Source of the DNA: Branchipolynoe longqiensis
Lineage: Eukaryota; Annelida; Polychaeta; Phyllodocida; Polynoidae
Assembly: GCA_030323885.1 (NCBI GenBank)
Contig: CM059189.1
Span: forward strand, 44,018,634 to 44,082,633
Direction of reading: 5' to 3'
Length of the DNA stretch: 64,000 nt
Shown here: piece by piece, positions 10,878 through 22,137 of the stretch
Layout: every line of letters begins with the position of its first letter
Numbering within the stretch: the stretch's first letter is position 1
Translations under genes and position numbers: made by a program
The notes under the pieces: generated by a model
What the model was told of the DNA's origin: nothing
Seen by the model: only the letters and a program-made list of their open reading frames with translations
The model's database searches: none

Positions 10878-11018
10878 TATATTCACAGATTATTTACTTT
10901 TATGATGCTTTTTAAACATATTTTTGTATAGACGCCTCTATTTTCATGCGCCCTCCCCCCTGAATCTTCCCACAGCCCTCTAGTGGGTGTGGTACGGTCT
11001 CTACAAACCTCTCACACT

Positions 11019-11384
11019 GGTTTGTTTTTGTTGTTTTTGTTGTTTTGTTGTTGTTGTTTTACGTCCGAGCAACATCTCAGGGCATATCAGAATGGGTATC
11101 GACTTGTGACAGTGCGCACTCCTGGTAACTTTATAGTGCTGCCCCACTGGGAAATCAAGCCGCAAGCACCATAACCTGATATCCCACTCAGTCACATTAT
11201 CCTGACACTGAGCAGACCAGTCCTTGCCTTATCGTAGTAATGCCGAGTGTCGGGCTAGGAAGTGACAAGTATCAATTTTTAAGTCATTGGTTTGACTCGA
11301 CCAGGGTTCGAACCCACAAACTCATGGATTCGGGTCTCCCAAAACAGGGGACTAATGCTCAACTCATTTGGCCACCCCGTCTGG
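11019..11384 (-). mobile_element. tRNA-derived SINE, family A
   Basis: This is the reverse-complement copy. It starts with a long (GTT)n tail and TTTTACGTCCGAGCAACATC and ends with the tRNA-like head CCACCCCGTCTGGT. Box B is intact in part (GGTTCGAACCC). Confidence 0.85.
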
Positions 11385-11385
11385 T

Positions 11386-11675
11386 CACCTTAGAACACAG
11401 TACCAACTTGTGACAGTGTGCACTCATGGTGACTTTATAGTGCTGCCCCACTGGGAAATCAGGCCGCCAGCACCATGACTCGATATCCCACTCAGTCACA
11501 TTATCCTGACACTGAGCTAACCTGTTCTTGCCCTATCCTATTAATGCCGAGTGCCAGGCTAGGAAGCGACAAGTATCAATTTTATAAATCATTGGTTTGA
11601 CTCGACCGGGAACCGCACTCCCGATCTCCCGCACGCGAGGCCCACGCTCTACCGATTTGGCTACCATGCCCGATT
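11386..11675 (-). mobile_element. tRNA-derived SINE, family A, second copy abutting the first
   Basis: It carries the same body (GTGACTTTATAGTGCTGCCC, CACATTATCCTGACACTGAG, AAATCATTGGTTTGACTCGA) but lacks the terminal repeat tail. Its tRNA head differs (CTCCCGCACGCGAGGCCCAC). The two copies lie head to tail, so this one may be an independent older insertion. Confidence 0.75.
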
Positions 11676-11904
11676 AGTTTGTATTCGAGTCCCACTCTCT
11701 CTTTCTGTATGCCTTCCTATTTAGAGCCATTGCTATTTGTGGTGGAGGGGAGTGAGTGAATGAGTGAGTGAGTGGGTGGGTGGGTTGCAGAGTCATTGGT
11801 CCGATTTCACATGTTGCTGCTGCTACCTCCTCTGTTCTGCCAGCCGGGTATTCCCATTCGGCGCATGTGCGGAAGTGACGTCACGTGCTGGTAAACATGA
11901 AGCG

Positions 11905-11965
11905 ACCTACAGTTGCCGCAGCGGCCGCCAGGGTGCGTGGCGGAGTTGTGTGCCTGGCACGGTTG
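11905..11965. repeat. dispersed repeat shared with 17140-17195
   Basis: GCCGCAGCGGCCGCCAGGGT and GCGTGGCGGAG, then GTGTGCCTGG, occur at both sites. The element type is unknown. Confidence 0.6.
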
Positions 11966-12069
11966 TATGGGTTGCAGGAGAACGCCAGACACTAAGGCAG
12001 TCGGCACAGCCCATCTCCGAGCACATCCATTGAATGAGCGTTACCCTCCCCCCCCCCCTCTGCCCCCCC

Positions 12070-12215
12070 ATTCTTGCATCCCGGTGTCGCAGTTTCAGCC
12101 ATGTGTCAGGTTAAGCCGTGCTCATAGACTCAAACTCAAGGCATTGTCAATGGTCGTGAGCAATCTTCATACAGAAAATACAGAAAAAGTGAAATATCTC
12201 TAAAACCACACCACC
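12070..12215. repeat. dispersed repeat shared with 5360-5710
   Basis: CAAGGCATTGTCAATGGTCG, CTTCATACAG and AGTGAAATATCTCTAAAACC align with the earlier copy. No ends could be defined. Confidence 0.55.
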
Positions 12216-12229
12216 TATCCACTTCCTTA

Positions 12230-13351
12230 CTATACTCCTGTCATGGTGTTAATTGGCTGAGAGGTGTTGGAATGGGGGGGAACTGAGGCCACTGCAGGGG
12301 TACGAGAGTCTAGCAGTGTATACAACGGCCTAGCTGCAGCCAGGTGGTTCACCTCTGCGCAAACGTCACGCTGAATGCCCGTAATAGCGTGGTGGTCCAA
12401 CCAACCATGCCTCAGGCGGCCATCAGCCACCATTTGGAAGACACGCTCTGACCAATGGCGACACGTCGGCCAATCCCACGCAACCACCATGTCAACCAGT
12501 TCCTGCTCGTGCTTCAGCAAGAGGTGCCACCAGGTGTCAGGAAAGTCCGAATGAGCAGCTAGTTGTCTGAGGGCGGAGAAGTACTCCGCCGACATTGCCT
12601 CCCAAAACAAAATCTTCTTAAATCGGTCTGCCCTCATAATAAAATTATGGGGAAGCAGGGGGCGTACCTTTCACATTCTTGAGTCCGGAGTCATTTTGGC
12701 GAGGAGGTTTTGTCTCAAGCATAGCCGCTCAGGCCAAAGCGGGGAGTTGGAGAAGGGGACAGGGTGGGTGGGGGAGGGTGTGGGGCAGCGACACATCGAG
12801 GGGGCGGAGTAGGGGGCAGGGGTGTGACCGGCGACAGTCGAGGCTGGGACGGTGAGGGAGGGTGGCGGGGGAGGTGTCAGACCGGTGACAGAAAGGGGGG
12901 GGGGGGGGGGAAGGGAGGCAGCTGAGCGGGACACCGACGTCAGGGGTGAGGACCGGGGAGTCCTAGCCTGAACCGCAGTATTGTGCCTCCTGTTCTCACA
13001 TCTGACTCAGTACGGGAGGAGGTGGACGGTGGAGGCGAGGGACGGAAATTATCTGGGGAAGTTGAGTCCTTCGAATCCCAGTGCCAGTTTGGATCACATG
13101 AGGATCTCGCTTGTCTATACAGCTGATGCCGTTGTGCTAGCGGCGGGCAGCCTCCCCTTTTCCTAGTGTGTGGCATATCCGTATAGTCTGAGGCAGCAGG
13201 CAAGGTGAAAAGCGAAGTGAATAGTAGCAGACACGTGGGCAGAGTGAAGGAAGCCGGACGAGAAGGTCCGAAGAAAGCGAGAAATAGCCAACCTCGTGAG
13301 CAAATTACCCATGTTAGCCTCGGGCCAACATGCACAATTGACCCACTTCAC
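12230..13351 (-). pseudogene. degenerate open frames, possible gag-like retroelement remnant
   Basis: Three minus-strand frames run in series. The first (from about 13335) contains a basic, Ser/Pro-rich stretch; the second (12934-12671) is proline-rich; the third (12637-12230, 135 codons) is compact and helical in character, with FKKILFWEAMSAEYFSAL, WWHLLLKHEQELVDMVVAWD and WSERVFQMVADG. The frames are separated by stops and by a poly-C run near 12898-12912. A proline-rich segment beside a helical Trp/Leu-rich one would fit a gag-like protein, but I find no zinc knuckle, protease or reverse transcriptase here. No family is assigned. Confidence 0.35.
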
Positions 13352-13929
13352 ACCTCAAACTTTCACATGTGACAAATTTCTCAATGTCAGTGGTAAGAAA
13401 TAAACAATCCATAATAATTATTATAAAAATTGAGATTTTGAATACGCTGAAAACCGTATGGTTTGCTCACCTACGGCCGTAGTTGTAATTTTACGTGTAA
13501 AACCGTAATCTTTACGGCCAAAACGTAGTACTTGACAGGTATGCACAAGAAGTACTTGACAGGTATACACCAGCAAGATGCCCAATGGAAGGTAACCATG
13601 TCAAAAGTAGCCAGATAACACACCACACAGCTACGTACAAGCCTATGATATGTAAATACGAGTAGTCTAGTCTAGTAATAAGAGTAGAACAAAATAAAAT
13701 ACATATATGCCAAGAAAATCCAAAAAAAACTAACATAGGCTATTAACCATACCAACCAACTATATATCTGCTACTGAAATGCAGGCAATCAAATTACTTA
13801 TCAGCAGCTACTGTGTGGTAAGATAACACCAACACTACAACTGGCCAGCATTGAAAACAAGCCTGGGTGCCCAGGCTTACATGCTATGGACAGTATAAAT
13901 ACAGCCTCAATAAAAAAAAAAAGATTTAA

Positions 13930-13990
13930 AAAAGTGGGTTGAGATAATGTATTCTCTGGCGTAGGGAATATTAAGCCAGGATCAAAGATA
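13930..13990. repeat. dispersed repeat shared (inverted) with 40724-40770
   Basis: The complement reads ATATTCCCTACGCCAGAGAA followed by ATCTCAACCCAC. It matches ATATTCCCTATGCCAGAGAA and ATCTCAACCCACTC at 40729. Confidence 0.6.
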
Positions 13991-14089
13991 CCAATTCTTG
14001 GGTGCGAATGACAGTGTTGAGTGTCCATAGTTAGGATCAGTGGGTGTGGTGGCGCCACTGGTCATGTTGGGTGGGGATGCTCCGCACCA

Positions 14090-14715
14090 AGTGGATATAT
14101 ATTAATAGTAATATAATAACAATAATAGTAATAATTTCATTTCCACTTTTATACTTGGATAATACTTATACATCACACACACAAATATATATCTGATGTA
14201 TAAGAATTATGTGAGTATAAAGTCGCAGAAGGGAAGATTCCCTATATTGGTCACCCTTATGTTGTGTGCTACTTTATGGGTGACCCCCTTTCTGTTGGGC
14301 CAGGTGGCACCACCACCCCCAACCCCTACCAGTGCCATGGATACTGTCGCTCGCGCACTGGAATTTATGTGATGCATAAGCATTATGTGAGTATAAAAAT
14401 GCGGAAGGGATTATTGTTATTATATTGTTGTGATATATTATTATTATATTATGTTATTAGCCAATGGGCTCTCTTCATGTATTTTCTCCTTACTCATACG
14501 GGGACTGGTGGCGTCACCACCGGTCCCGACCCAAACTGCCGGCGTTCCCTGTCACTTGCGCCCGGAATTTTAAACAGGGTAAAACAGAAGACAGGTCTGA
14601 TTCAATAAGGTGTATGTTCACAGGATTAATTTATTCCCCTCCGAGTATTTATACTTGCATAATGCGTTATACATCATTTATAAATCATGAGTGGGCAGGT
14701 CTTATATATTAAAGG
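14090..14715. repeat. AT-rich region with degenerate repeats (TTATACTTGGATAATAC / GAGTATAAA)
   Basis: Related words recur: TTATGTGAGTATAAAGTCGC at 14208, ATTATGTGAGTATAAAAATG at 14383, and TATACTTGCATAATGCG. Nearby are imperfect repeats around TGGTGGCGCCACTGG. It looks like a decayed tandem or mobile element without definable ends. Confidence 0.45.
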
Positions 14716-14865
14716 CCAAATAACACAGAACTTTTCATCTGGCATGTGTGACTATTTGAATTCACCACTTGGGTAAATTGCACATGAATATGATACTTGG
14801 ACAGCAGTGAGTAGGCTGACAACAGCACCCTATTGCCATGTCATATCCATGCACCGCCCACCTAA

Positions 14866-16199
14866 AGGCCCGGTCACATACACGTTAGTTGAAGTAGTTG
14901 AACCTAGTGCAGGCTAACGTAGTTGAACGTAGTTGAACGTAGTTGAACGTAGTTGAACGTAGTTGAACGTAGTTGAACGTCTCAGCATCCATATTTCTCC
15001 TTGGTAATAACATGGGTGGGCCGTGAGTTCCGATTTAATCTTTGGACATGTTCAAAAGAGCGCTATGTTAGGAGCTGAATTTGCATCCGTGATGGTAATG
15101 GCCCTGTCAGACTATGACGTAATGACGTCAACGTAGGGAGAACGTGAAGAACGTTGAACTTCTCGGCATAGTATGCAAATTTGGGCACAAGTTGAATGTG
15201 GATGCAGCGCAGTGGACGAGAGAGTAACGGCGGTAAAGCGTAGTGATACCGTCATTCAACGAGAGAGGACAACATCACTATGCTCACGGAACGTTATGAA
15301 CGTTATTCCATCGCCAGAAGAACGTTACATGATGTTACCTACGTCATGAGACGTTGAACGTACGTTGAATGCATGTTCTCCTGACGTTCTCCTGACGTTC
15401 TCCTGACGTTCTCCTGACGTTCCCATTACACCACGTGGGCATTTGCACTCGGTTTAATGTGGGTCAACATAGTGGAACGTAGTTGAACGTACTGAGCAGT
15501 GTTGGAAAAACGTCCGTTTAACGTCATTGACGTTTACTGAACGTGAACAGAACGTACGGCGAACGTGAACCCTTATGTTCGAGCTACGTCGAAATTTTTG
15601 AACATGTCCAAAACCTCGACGTAACTCGACGTAACACAAGGTAATGTGACGTAGCTCGACGTCAGTCTAACGTCATTATGACGTCATCATAACGTAATCC
15701 AACGTACATCAACGTACTGACGAAAAATCGGTTGTTACGTCATAGTGTGACAGGGGTATAACGTACTCTAGCATACTCTAGCATGCTCTAGCGTACTCTA
15801 GCATACTTGGATAAAGCCCTGGTCACATAGCCGTTAGTGGACATAGGTGAACCCAGTGGGCATTAGACAGTCATATGTTAGGGGCTATGTCCACATAGCC
15901 GTTAGTGGACATAGGCGTGGAGGCTAACATAGTTAACATAGTTGAACAGAGATGAACATAGTTGAACGTAGTTGAACATAGTTGAACGTACCGCCATCCG
16001 TACCGTAGCATATTTATCCATACCATAATGTATTTATCCGTACCGTAACATATTTATCCATACTGTAACGTATTTAGGCGTACTAAAACCTGCCGTACCT
16101 TAATGTATTTCAATGTAGTTTAACATACTTACACCACGTTAGCCTCCACTACGCTCACGTACGTTCAAGTATGTCCACTAACGTGTATGTGACCGGGCA
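14866..16199. mobile_element. PIF/Harbinger-like non-autonomous element, GTAGTTGAAC array, interrupted
   Basis: The terminal inverted repeats are GGCCCGGTCACATACACGTT and its complement (AACGTGTATGTGACCGGGC), flanked by TAA on both sides. The interior is mostly reiterated words: GTAGTTGAAC next to the left end, and TATTTATCCRTACCGTAAC and CTCTAGCATA further in. A second element (15099-15758) sits inside it. There is also an extra internal stretch near 15830-15905 that repeats the CACATAGCCGTTAGTGGACA motif. There is no transposase gene. An undisrupted relative is at 22138-22670. Confidence 0.85.
15099..15758. mobile_element. nested PIF/Harbinger-like element, ACGTT/CTCCTGACGT array
   Basis: The ends are TGGCCCTGTCAGACTATGAC and a right end reading CATAGTGTGACAGGGGTA. 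TAA lies on both sides (15096-15098 and 15759-15761). The relative at 22138 has the same sequence with a single TAA at 22349, which serves as the empty site and proves the boundaries. The interior consists of ACGTTGAACG, GTTCTCCTGAC and GACGTAACTC type words on both strands. Confidence 0.9.
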
Positions 16200-16493
16200 T
16201 AACCTGCTTTGGTCTCCGACAAAGAATAGAATGGCTATTCCAGACGGGCACCCAACCCTACTCGCGATGAATAACGTATTCCCAGCGGCGAAGTAAGAGT
16301 GGCTATTTCGGCATTGAATAAATACATAATCTCATTAATTCAGCAGATCCTTTTGACACCGATTCTTGTGTGTCATGCCATGAGGGTGGTGCAAATTATA
16401 GGGTAACATCATGTCCACAAAAGGTGGTTCGAACGCACACTTCTGCCATTCTCGGGCGGGAGTACTAACCGCTAGGCTGTCTAGGCTCGCTAA

Positions 16494-16889
16494 AGCTAAG
16501 ATTCCTTATACGTGGTATGCGGTATGCGGTATTCGAATGGGAGGATTCCTTCTACGCGGTAAGCGGCAAGCATCTCCCCACCACCACCACTACCATATGT
16601 TTCCACTCAGCACCCCTGTGTGTGACCGTTCCGTAATGATCAGTCGCCTCTCCTAGTCTAAAACTAATGGACACATGCGACTGAGGTTTCTATTCGCATA
16701 CCGCATGCCGCATGCTGCATGCCGCACTGATCGCTACAGGGACCGATCGAGTTGTCGCATTCGCATTTGCATTTGCATTCACATTCACATACCACATGTA
16801 AGGGATGTAGCCCATTGACTTCAAGGCGTTTCGATTTTTTGCCGCATTCGCAATCGCATACCGCATACCGTGTGTAAGGAATCTTAGCT
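16494..16889. mobile_element. TAA-flanked element with AGCTAAGATTCC ends and GCGGTATGCG array
   Basis: The inverted ends are AGCTAAGATTCCTTATACG and its counterpart GTAAGGAATCTTAGCT, each bordered by TAA. The left interior is GGTATGCGGTATGCGG and the right CGCATACCGCATACC, with GCATTCGCATTTGCATT in between. It is 396 bp with no gene. The same 12-bp end occurs on the element at 22795. Confidence 0.85.
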
Positions 16890-17035
16890 TAATCCAATAA
16901 ACCTAACCACACCAAAGACCCTATAATACTAAAAGGGCTCACTCCCTATCTCTCCCATGGTAATGTAAATTTCGCAGTGCCACCTTGTGGTGGGTTTGAT
17001 CAGCCCGGCTGCTGGTTGGTGTTTCACATAGGCAT

Positions 17036-17114
17036 GATAGGCCGGCACGCGCAGGACTTACGTAGGTTTTCAATACGCTCCCACCATACGCCGTAATGTG
17101 ACAGGGCCTTTAGC
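17036..17114. mobile_element. solo right end of the 25835-26607 element family
   Basis: GGACTTACGTAGGTTTTCAA, TACGCTCCCACCATACGCC and GTAATGTGACAGGGCCTTTA match the right terminus at 26533-26607. The rest of the element is missing. Confidence 0.75.
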
Positions 17115-17366
17115 AAAGGTGCCGGTAATATAGGTATATTGCCTACATTTGCCGCAGCGGCCGCCAGGGTGCGTGGCGGAGAGTGTGTGCCTGGTGTGTT
17201 GTCTTAATATACAGACCAAGTAATTTTAGTATCAAAATTAAGACTAAGCCTTTAGTTCATTACCATTACTTTCTATGGATTTTTAATTTAATCATACACC
17301 CAAATAGGATTATTCAAAAACTGTCAATTTTTCATGATTTTCATACTTTTTTCCAGTGTTCTCTAT

Positions 17367-17994
17367 AGCTGTGTTCACACCCACAACTTTAGGCCGAACT
17401 AGATAAGGCGAACTAGAGGAGGCGAACTAGGCGTGAAAGGGTGTCATGTCCCCACATGCAGTACTTGGGGCGGTTTAGGCCGGAAATCGATATCTGCGCA
17501 TGAGCAAGTCCATACTAACCAGCGCCAGTTTCGATTAGTCGACGTCGCCACGAGAGAGTGTGGGTTCGACCTAGATATGTATGGACTGAATTGTATTGGT
17601 TTGGAATGGTCAAAACTTCTGCTGGGCAGTGAAAACCTTAAAACAAATCATGAAAACAATATCTGTGCACCTCTAGCCGGTTCATAGACCAAATTATATA
17701 ATATGTGCTTTTGATCGACCGGAAAATAAACAAACTCAGGTCTCGACTGCGCATGCGTGTGACGTGCTTAAGCCACTTCAAGTAAACCGCTACCGTCCAC
17801 ACAAGCAAGATGCGCCGACTTAAGCTAGTTCGCCTCATATATATACTACCTCGCGACATGGTTTACTTGAAGCGAACTAGATGAGGCGAATCAGGCCAAA
17901 TCCGCCTCAGCATCGCGTCCACACGGCGAATGTGAGCCGAACTATAGGAGGCGAACTAGTTGAGGCAACTTAATGCCAAGGTGTGAACACGGCT
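17367..17994. mobile_element. PIF/Harbinger-like element, GGCGAACTAG array
   Basis: The ends are AGCTGTGTTCACACCC and its complement GGTGTGAACACGGCT. The subterminal zones are reiterated GGCGAACTAG words. The middle contains a unique block (GGTTCGACCTAGATATGTAT, GCTGGGCAGTGAAAACC, TTTTGATCGACCGG) also present, inverted, in the copy at 19359-19951. The flanking triplets are A/T-rich but not identical (TAT and TAA). No coding frame of substance is seen. Confidence 0.8.
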
Positions 17995-18104
17995 TAAGTC
18001 TGCCAGTACCTACTATATATAACTCCTTTCCTGCCAAGGGGGCCGGGTGGGGGGTGAACCGGGGACGCTCATTCGCTGTCATTGTGGGGCTGGAGAGTAC
18101 AACA

Positions 18105-18305
18105 GAGTACTACTCACTTATACTTATACTTACTTATACTTATCCTCTTCTGTTTATATATTTTGGCATAATAGCCTGTTAACAGATTTGGCCTGTCTAT
18201 ATGTGACCTGTCATTTATATTTATACTTACCTATAATTATCCTCTTCTGTTTATATATTTTGGCATAATAGCCTGTTAATAGATTTTGCCTGTCTATATA
18301 TGACC
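18105..18305. repeat. two-copy tandem duplication, about 99 bp
   Basis: TATCCTCTTCTGTTTATATA followed by TTTTGGCATAATAGCCTG and CTGTCTATATRTGACCTGTC occurs twice, at about 18139 and 18238, with few differences. The duplication therefore looks recent. Confidence 0.8.
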
Positions 18306-18604
18306 TGTCATAATGATAGTGGTCATGTGGTGAGGATTGATTACATCGATACTGAGTCCAACATTGATCAAGTCTGATGCATTTCGTGATGGAGCTTCAC
18401 CCCTTCTCCATGTGGGAAGGGTGGGGGCGGGGGGGGGGGGGGCAACCTGAGGTGAGGAAAGGGGGTGGTGCACCAAGCCCCTGTCAATCACTCACACAAG
18501 GATACACCTGACTCCGCGCCCCTGGCCAATTACAGCGCACCATCCAGCGCCTCCTCCCTTCCTTGTTCAGCGCCCATGCTGCTCTGTTATTGGTCAGTCG
18601 GTAA

Positions 18605-19237
18605 AGGGCCTGTCACACTACAACGTATAGCCTTAGCGTATGCCGACATATGTGATTTTCGACCAACATGCCATGCGTCAAGGCTCCGAAAAATTTGTGT
18701 GCATGCTCAAAATTTCCAACATGTGTCGACATGTGGCTCATACGTTGAACATACGCTGCGTGTATGTTCGGCATACATCAGCATATGTTGGGAGTATGTT
18801 AGGAATACATTGGTATATGTTGCTGCACCTTAGCCATACGTTCAGGCGGTGGGAATGTGCAGTCCGCGTAAGTCCACGTACTGCCAACGGATGCATTACC
18901 TACTCCTAACGTATTTCAAACGTATGCCTGCCGTATCTCCAGCATATTTAACATACATGCCATACTTCTAGCGATGGAGTAACGTATGTAACATTGGTCA
19001 GCATTCTGTCAGTGTATGCGAGTGTTTTGCGAACGTTTTGCGAGGCACATGAACGCTCTCATACGCTAGTAATAGGTCAGAGATACGTTCTGCATATGTT
19101 ACATACGTTGTGTGTACGTTGTGTGTACGCCTATTTTTATCCCCCACCGCTGAAAAGTTCGACGAATGCCGACGTACTGGCAAATTTTCTAACGTTAAGC
19201 ACGCTCTGATGCCGTACGTCGTAGTGTGACAGGGTCT
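18605..19237. mobile_element. PIF/Harbinger-like element, CATACGTT/GTATGTT array
   Basis: The inverted ends AGGGCCTGTCACACTACAAC and its partner (GTAGTGTGACAGGGTCT) are flanked by TAA on both sides. Almost the whole 633-bp interior is degenerate ACGTATG, CATACGTT and GTATGTTAG words on both strands. No transposase is encoded. Confidence 0.85.
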
Positions 19238-19358
19238 TAAGCCGTCCGAGGAGCACCTCTAGTTTGATCTCGCCCACGCGCAATGTCTATTAGACTTGCC
19301 ACTCCCCCAGAAGCACCACCACCACCACCACCCACAAACTCACACATCTACACACCTA

Positions 19359-19951
19359 AGCCGTGTTCACACGGACGATGTAAATCGATTCGTAGAAAGC
19401 GACTTGTATAGTTCGCCTCACATTCGTCGTGTGAACGGACGTCTGAGGCGGATTAGGGCTGATTCGACTCACGTGATGCGCATCCTGTAAACCACCTATC
19501 GAGGTAGTTTACGTGAGGCGATTTCTGTGATTCGATTTATTTTGCCCGTGTGAACGCACTGAGGCGGATTAAGCACCTCACACGCATGCGCAGTCGACCT
19601 TAGTTTGTTGACTTTCCGGTCGATCAAAAGCGCATATTATATAATTTAATTAATGAAACCGCTATCTATGCACAGATATTTTTTTCATCATTTATTTTTA
19701 GGGTTTCAATGCCCAGCAGAAGTTTTGACCGTTCCAAACCAATACGATTCAGTCATTACATATCTAGGTCGAACCCACACTCTCTGGTGCCGGCGTCGTC
19801 GAACCCAAAATGGCGCTGGTTAGTCTGGACTTGCTCATGCGCAGATATCCACTTCCGCCTCACGCAGTGCCCGTGTGAACGGGTGCCAAATTCGCCTCAC
19901 CTGATTCGATTTGTGTGATTCGCCTCACATTTTGTCCGTGTGAACACGGCT
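19359..19951. mobile_element. PIF/Harbinger-like element, inverted sister of 17367-17994
   Basis: The ends are AGCCGTGTTCACACGG and CCGTGTGAACACGGCT. The array words are TTCGCCTCAC and GAGGCGGATT. The middle block (CCGGTCGATCAAAAGC, TCAATGCCCAGCAGAAGTTT, ACATATCTAGGTCGAACC) is the reverse complement of the block at 17540-17730. Flanking triplets are CTA and ATA, so the target duplication has mutated or is shorter. Confidence 0.8.
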
Positions 19952-20129
19952 ATAGAATCGTAAGTCTTTAACAAAAAGAATTGTTCCAGTGTTTATATTC
20001 CTCTGAATAACATGTCAGTGCTAATGGACTGGTCTTGCAACCCTAATGACAATTGCCACTTCACACTAAATGAAGCTACAACAATATAAATAGACAATTA
20101 CAAGACAATAAGCAAAACATTGATATTGT

Positions 20130-20460
20130 GATGGCCCACAGTCTTCCCCCACTGTCACACACTCACGGAAGAACGCCAAGATTCAGTTTCAGTACGCTTC
20201 AGAGAGGTTTATAACAAAACCTCACTGCTCTCCACGGGGTCGACAGTCAACTGACCCGCCCCCTAACTCACCATGCCCCAAGTCGCCTCTATAGGTGGGT
20301 GGGGGGTGAGCTAGCCACATGCAGTAGATGGTGGCCAAGTCAGAGTCTGCCCGCTGGCTAGCCTGCCGCCACCTGGCGCAGTTCAGTGTAACTGCGTAGG
20401 TGTGCGGCATAGTGTCTGCCGCCACAGCGTGGTAGTGGGGCTCATGTACAGACTACTACA
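20130..20460. other. GC-richer unassigned patch, possible retroelement fragment
   Basis: A 67-codon minus-strand frame (CARWRQASQRADSDLATIYC) is present, but no domain is recognised. The end, CAGACTACTACAC, also occurs at 61226 and 61514. Confidence 0.25.
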
Positions 20461-20596
20461 CTATGAATGACAGGTAAAGAACAAGAGAAAAAAGAAAGAA
20501 ATAGGGAGGTAGCTATGTTAGACAAATATGGTAAACGTTATTATGGGAGGGGGGCATAACTGATTATCTTTCTAGATGTGCCATATGCTACTCATT

Positions 20597-21172
20597 AGCC
20601 ATGTTTACACGGGCGGGTTAAGTCGCTTCAAATAAATCGCCTTGCCTAGTTTGCCTCACATTCGCCGTGTAAACGCGACTCTGAGGCGGATTAGGGCTGA
20701 TTTGTTTCATATGATTCACTTTATGTACACCACCTCACGAGGTGGTTTATATGAAGCGATACAGTCGGTTCCTGGGCGGCAATAGTGTAAAATAGCAGTG
20801 CTCGCCAGCTACAGGCTCAGCTGTAACTATGGCTGGTGCCCGGCAGTGTTAGGGACCGATTAGGCCGAAATCTATTGAATGCGATCATATTTAACAGAAT
20901 TACATACTCAAATAATGAAATTTAATTAAATTAACCCTAAATTCCAAGCGATATTAACGTAACCGCTACATTGGTGTCGTTATTCATATTGTGAATCGAG
21001 GAATGTAAACTAAACAAATAGCAGTACTTGCCAGCTACAGGTTCACCACTAAGGCTGCTGGTTCCCGGCGCCGACACACTTTCAAACTCGGTCCATGTAA
21101 ACGCGCCACTACTTCGCTTCATATAAATCGCTTTGTCTAATTCGCTTTACAATTGGCCGTGTAAACACGGCT
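20597..21172. mobile_element. PIF/Harbinger-like element, third relative of the GTTCACACGG family
   Basis: The ends are AGCCATGTTTACACGGGC and GGCCGTGTAAACACGGCT, flanked by ATT on both sides. The interior has the same architecture, with words such as GTCGCTTCAAATAAATCGC and CGCTTCATATAAATCGC, and a diverged middle. It is 576 bp and non-coding. Confidence 0.8.
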
Positions 21173-21539
21173 ATTGAACGGGTGATGGTGGGGTGTACGG
21201 TGGGCCTTTGTGTTTGAACTGATCTTTATAGTAATCTCAGGTGGGGCCTATTGAGTGAGAGAGTAGGTTAATATTACTTAATTATGTACCTCAGTAGGAT
21301 CCAACTAGAAGCATTTCCAGGCCCATTCAGTTGGTAGGTGTGAGTTTTTGACTAGTTGGCCGCTACTTTACCTCCTTATGTTGTTTAACACGGTGAAGCA
21401 TATATTCATCTCAGACTTTGTATTTGATTCGACAAGGAACGACACAGACAAGGTAGTGCAGATAATCAGTATATTGAAATGGGTGGAGAGATAGAATTAC
21501 CTTGTTTTGTTCAATTTACATTTATTCTTTTCTAGAAAA

Positions 21540-21848
21540 TTTATACTGCCTACCATGGATAATTCTGAATAGGCTTGTTTTCATCATTAGATAGATTGTC
21601 GATAGAAAGTCCAAGCCTGCACTTTCACTGACCCAAGGGATTTATAACCTCCCACACAACATAGACATGGTATGAGAGCAACTGGCCTTTGATGACACTG
21701 TAAGTTTCACACAGCGGTGGAAATACAAATTGGCAGAGGTGGGGACATGAGGAATCGAACCTCCGACCTTCAGATTAGGAGTTCGACCTAGAAAAAAGGC
21801 AGACACTCTAACCACTCCCCCACAGAGAACGCCATCTCAATATCGATC
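21540..21848 (-). mobile_element. tRNA-derived SINE, family B
   Basis: On the minus strand the head has box A (GGGGAGTGGTTAGAGTG) and box B (GGTTCGATTCC). The body contains AATTTGTATTTCCACCGCTG, CCAGTTGCTCTCATACCATG and TAAATCCCTTGGGTCAGTGA. It differs from family A in both tRNA part and body. Copies are at 26745 (same strand), 34090 and 53690 (opposite strand, lacking the head). Confidence 0.85.
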
Positions 21849-21892
21849 GTTTTATTTGGGTCACAAATGATCGCCGATACAATACCATTGTA

Positions 21893-21990
21893 ACGATAAA
21901 AAAAGCTCCCTAAACCGACCACCTCCCTAAATGGACCATTTAAATTCGGTCCCATGGTCGGTCGATTTAGAGATGTTTTATTTTAACTAG
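21893..21990. mobile_element. partial pogo-like MITE
   Basis: CTCCCTAAACCGACCACCTC and GGTCGATTTAGAGATGTTTTA correspond to the right half of the copies at 27161 and 38980. The left half survives only as ATCGATCGTTTTATTTGGGT upstream. Confidence 0.65.
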
Positions 21991-22137
21991 GTTTCCCTAT
22001 GAATTTATTTCGCTTAATCCTTGTAAAGCTGACAGCGAATGATGACCTCTTTGACAAGGTTTTCGTGGGAGCAAACGCTCGTGAATTCCTTTAGGTGTAT
22101 GGTGGGCATTAGACCAAACAGCGAAACGTCAGTCTAA

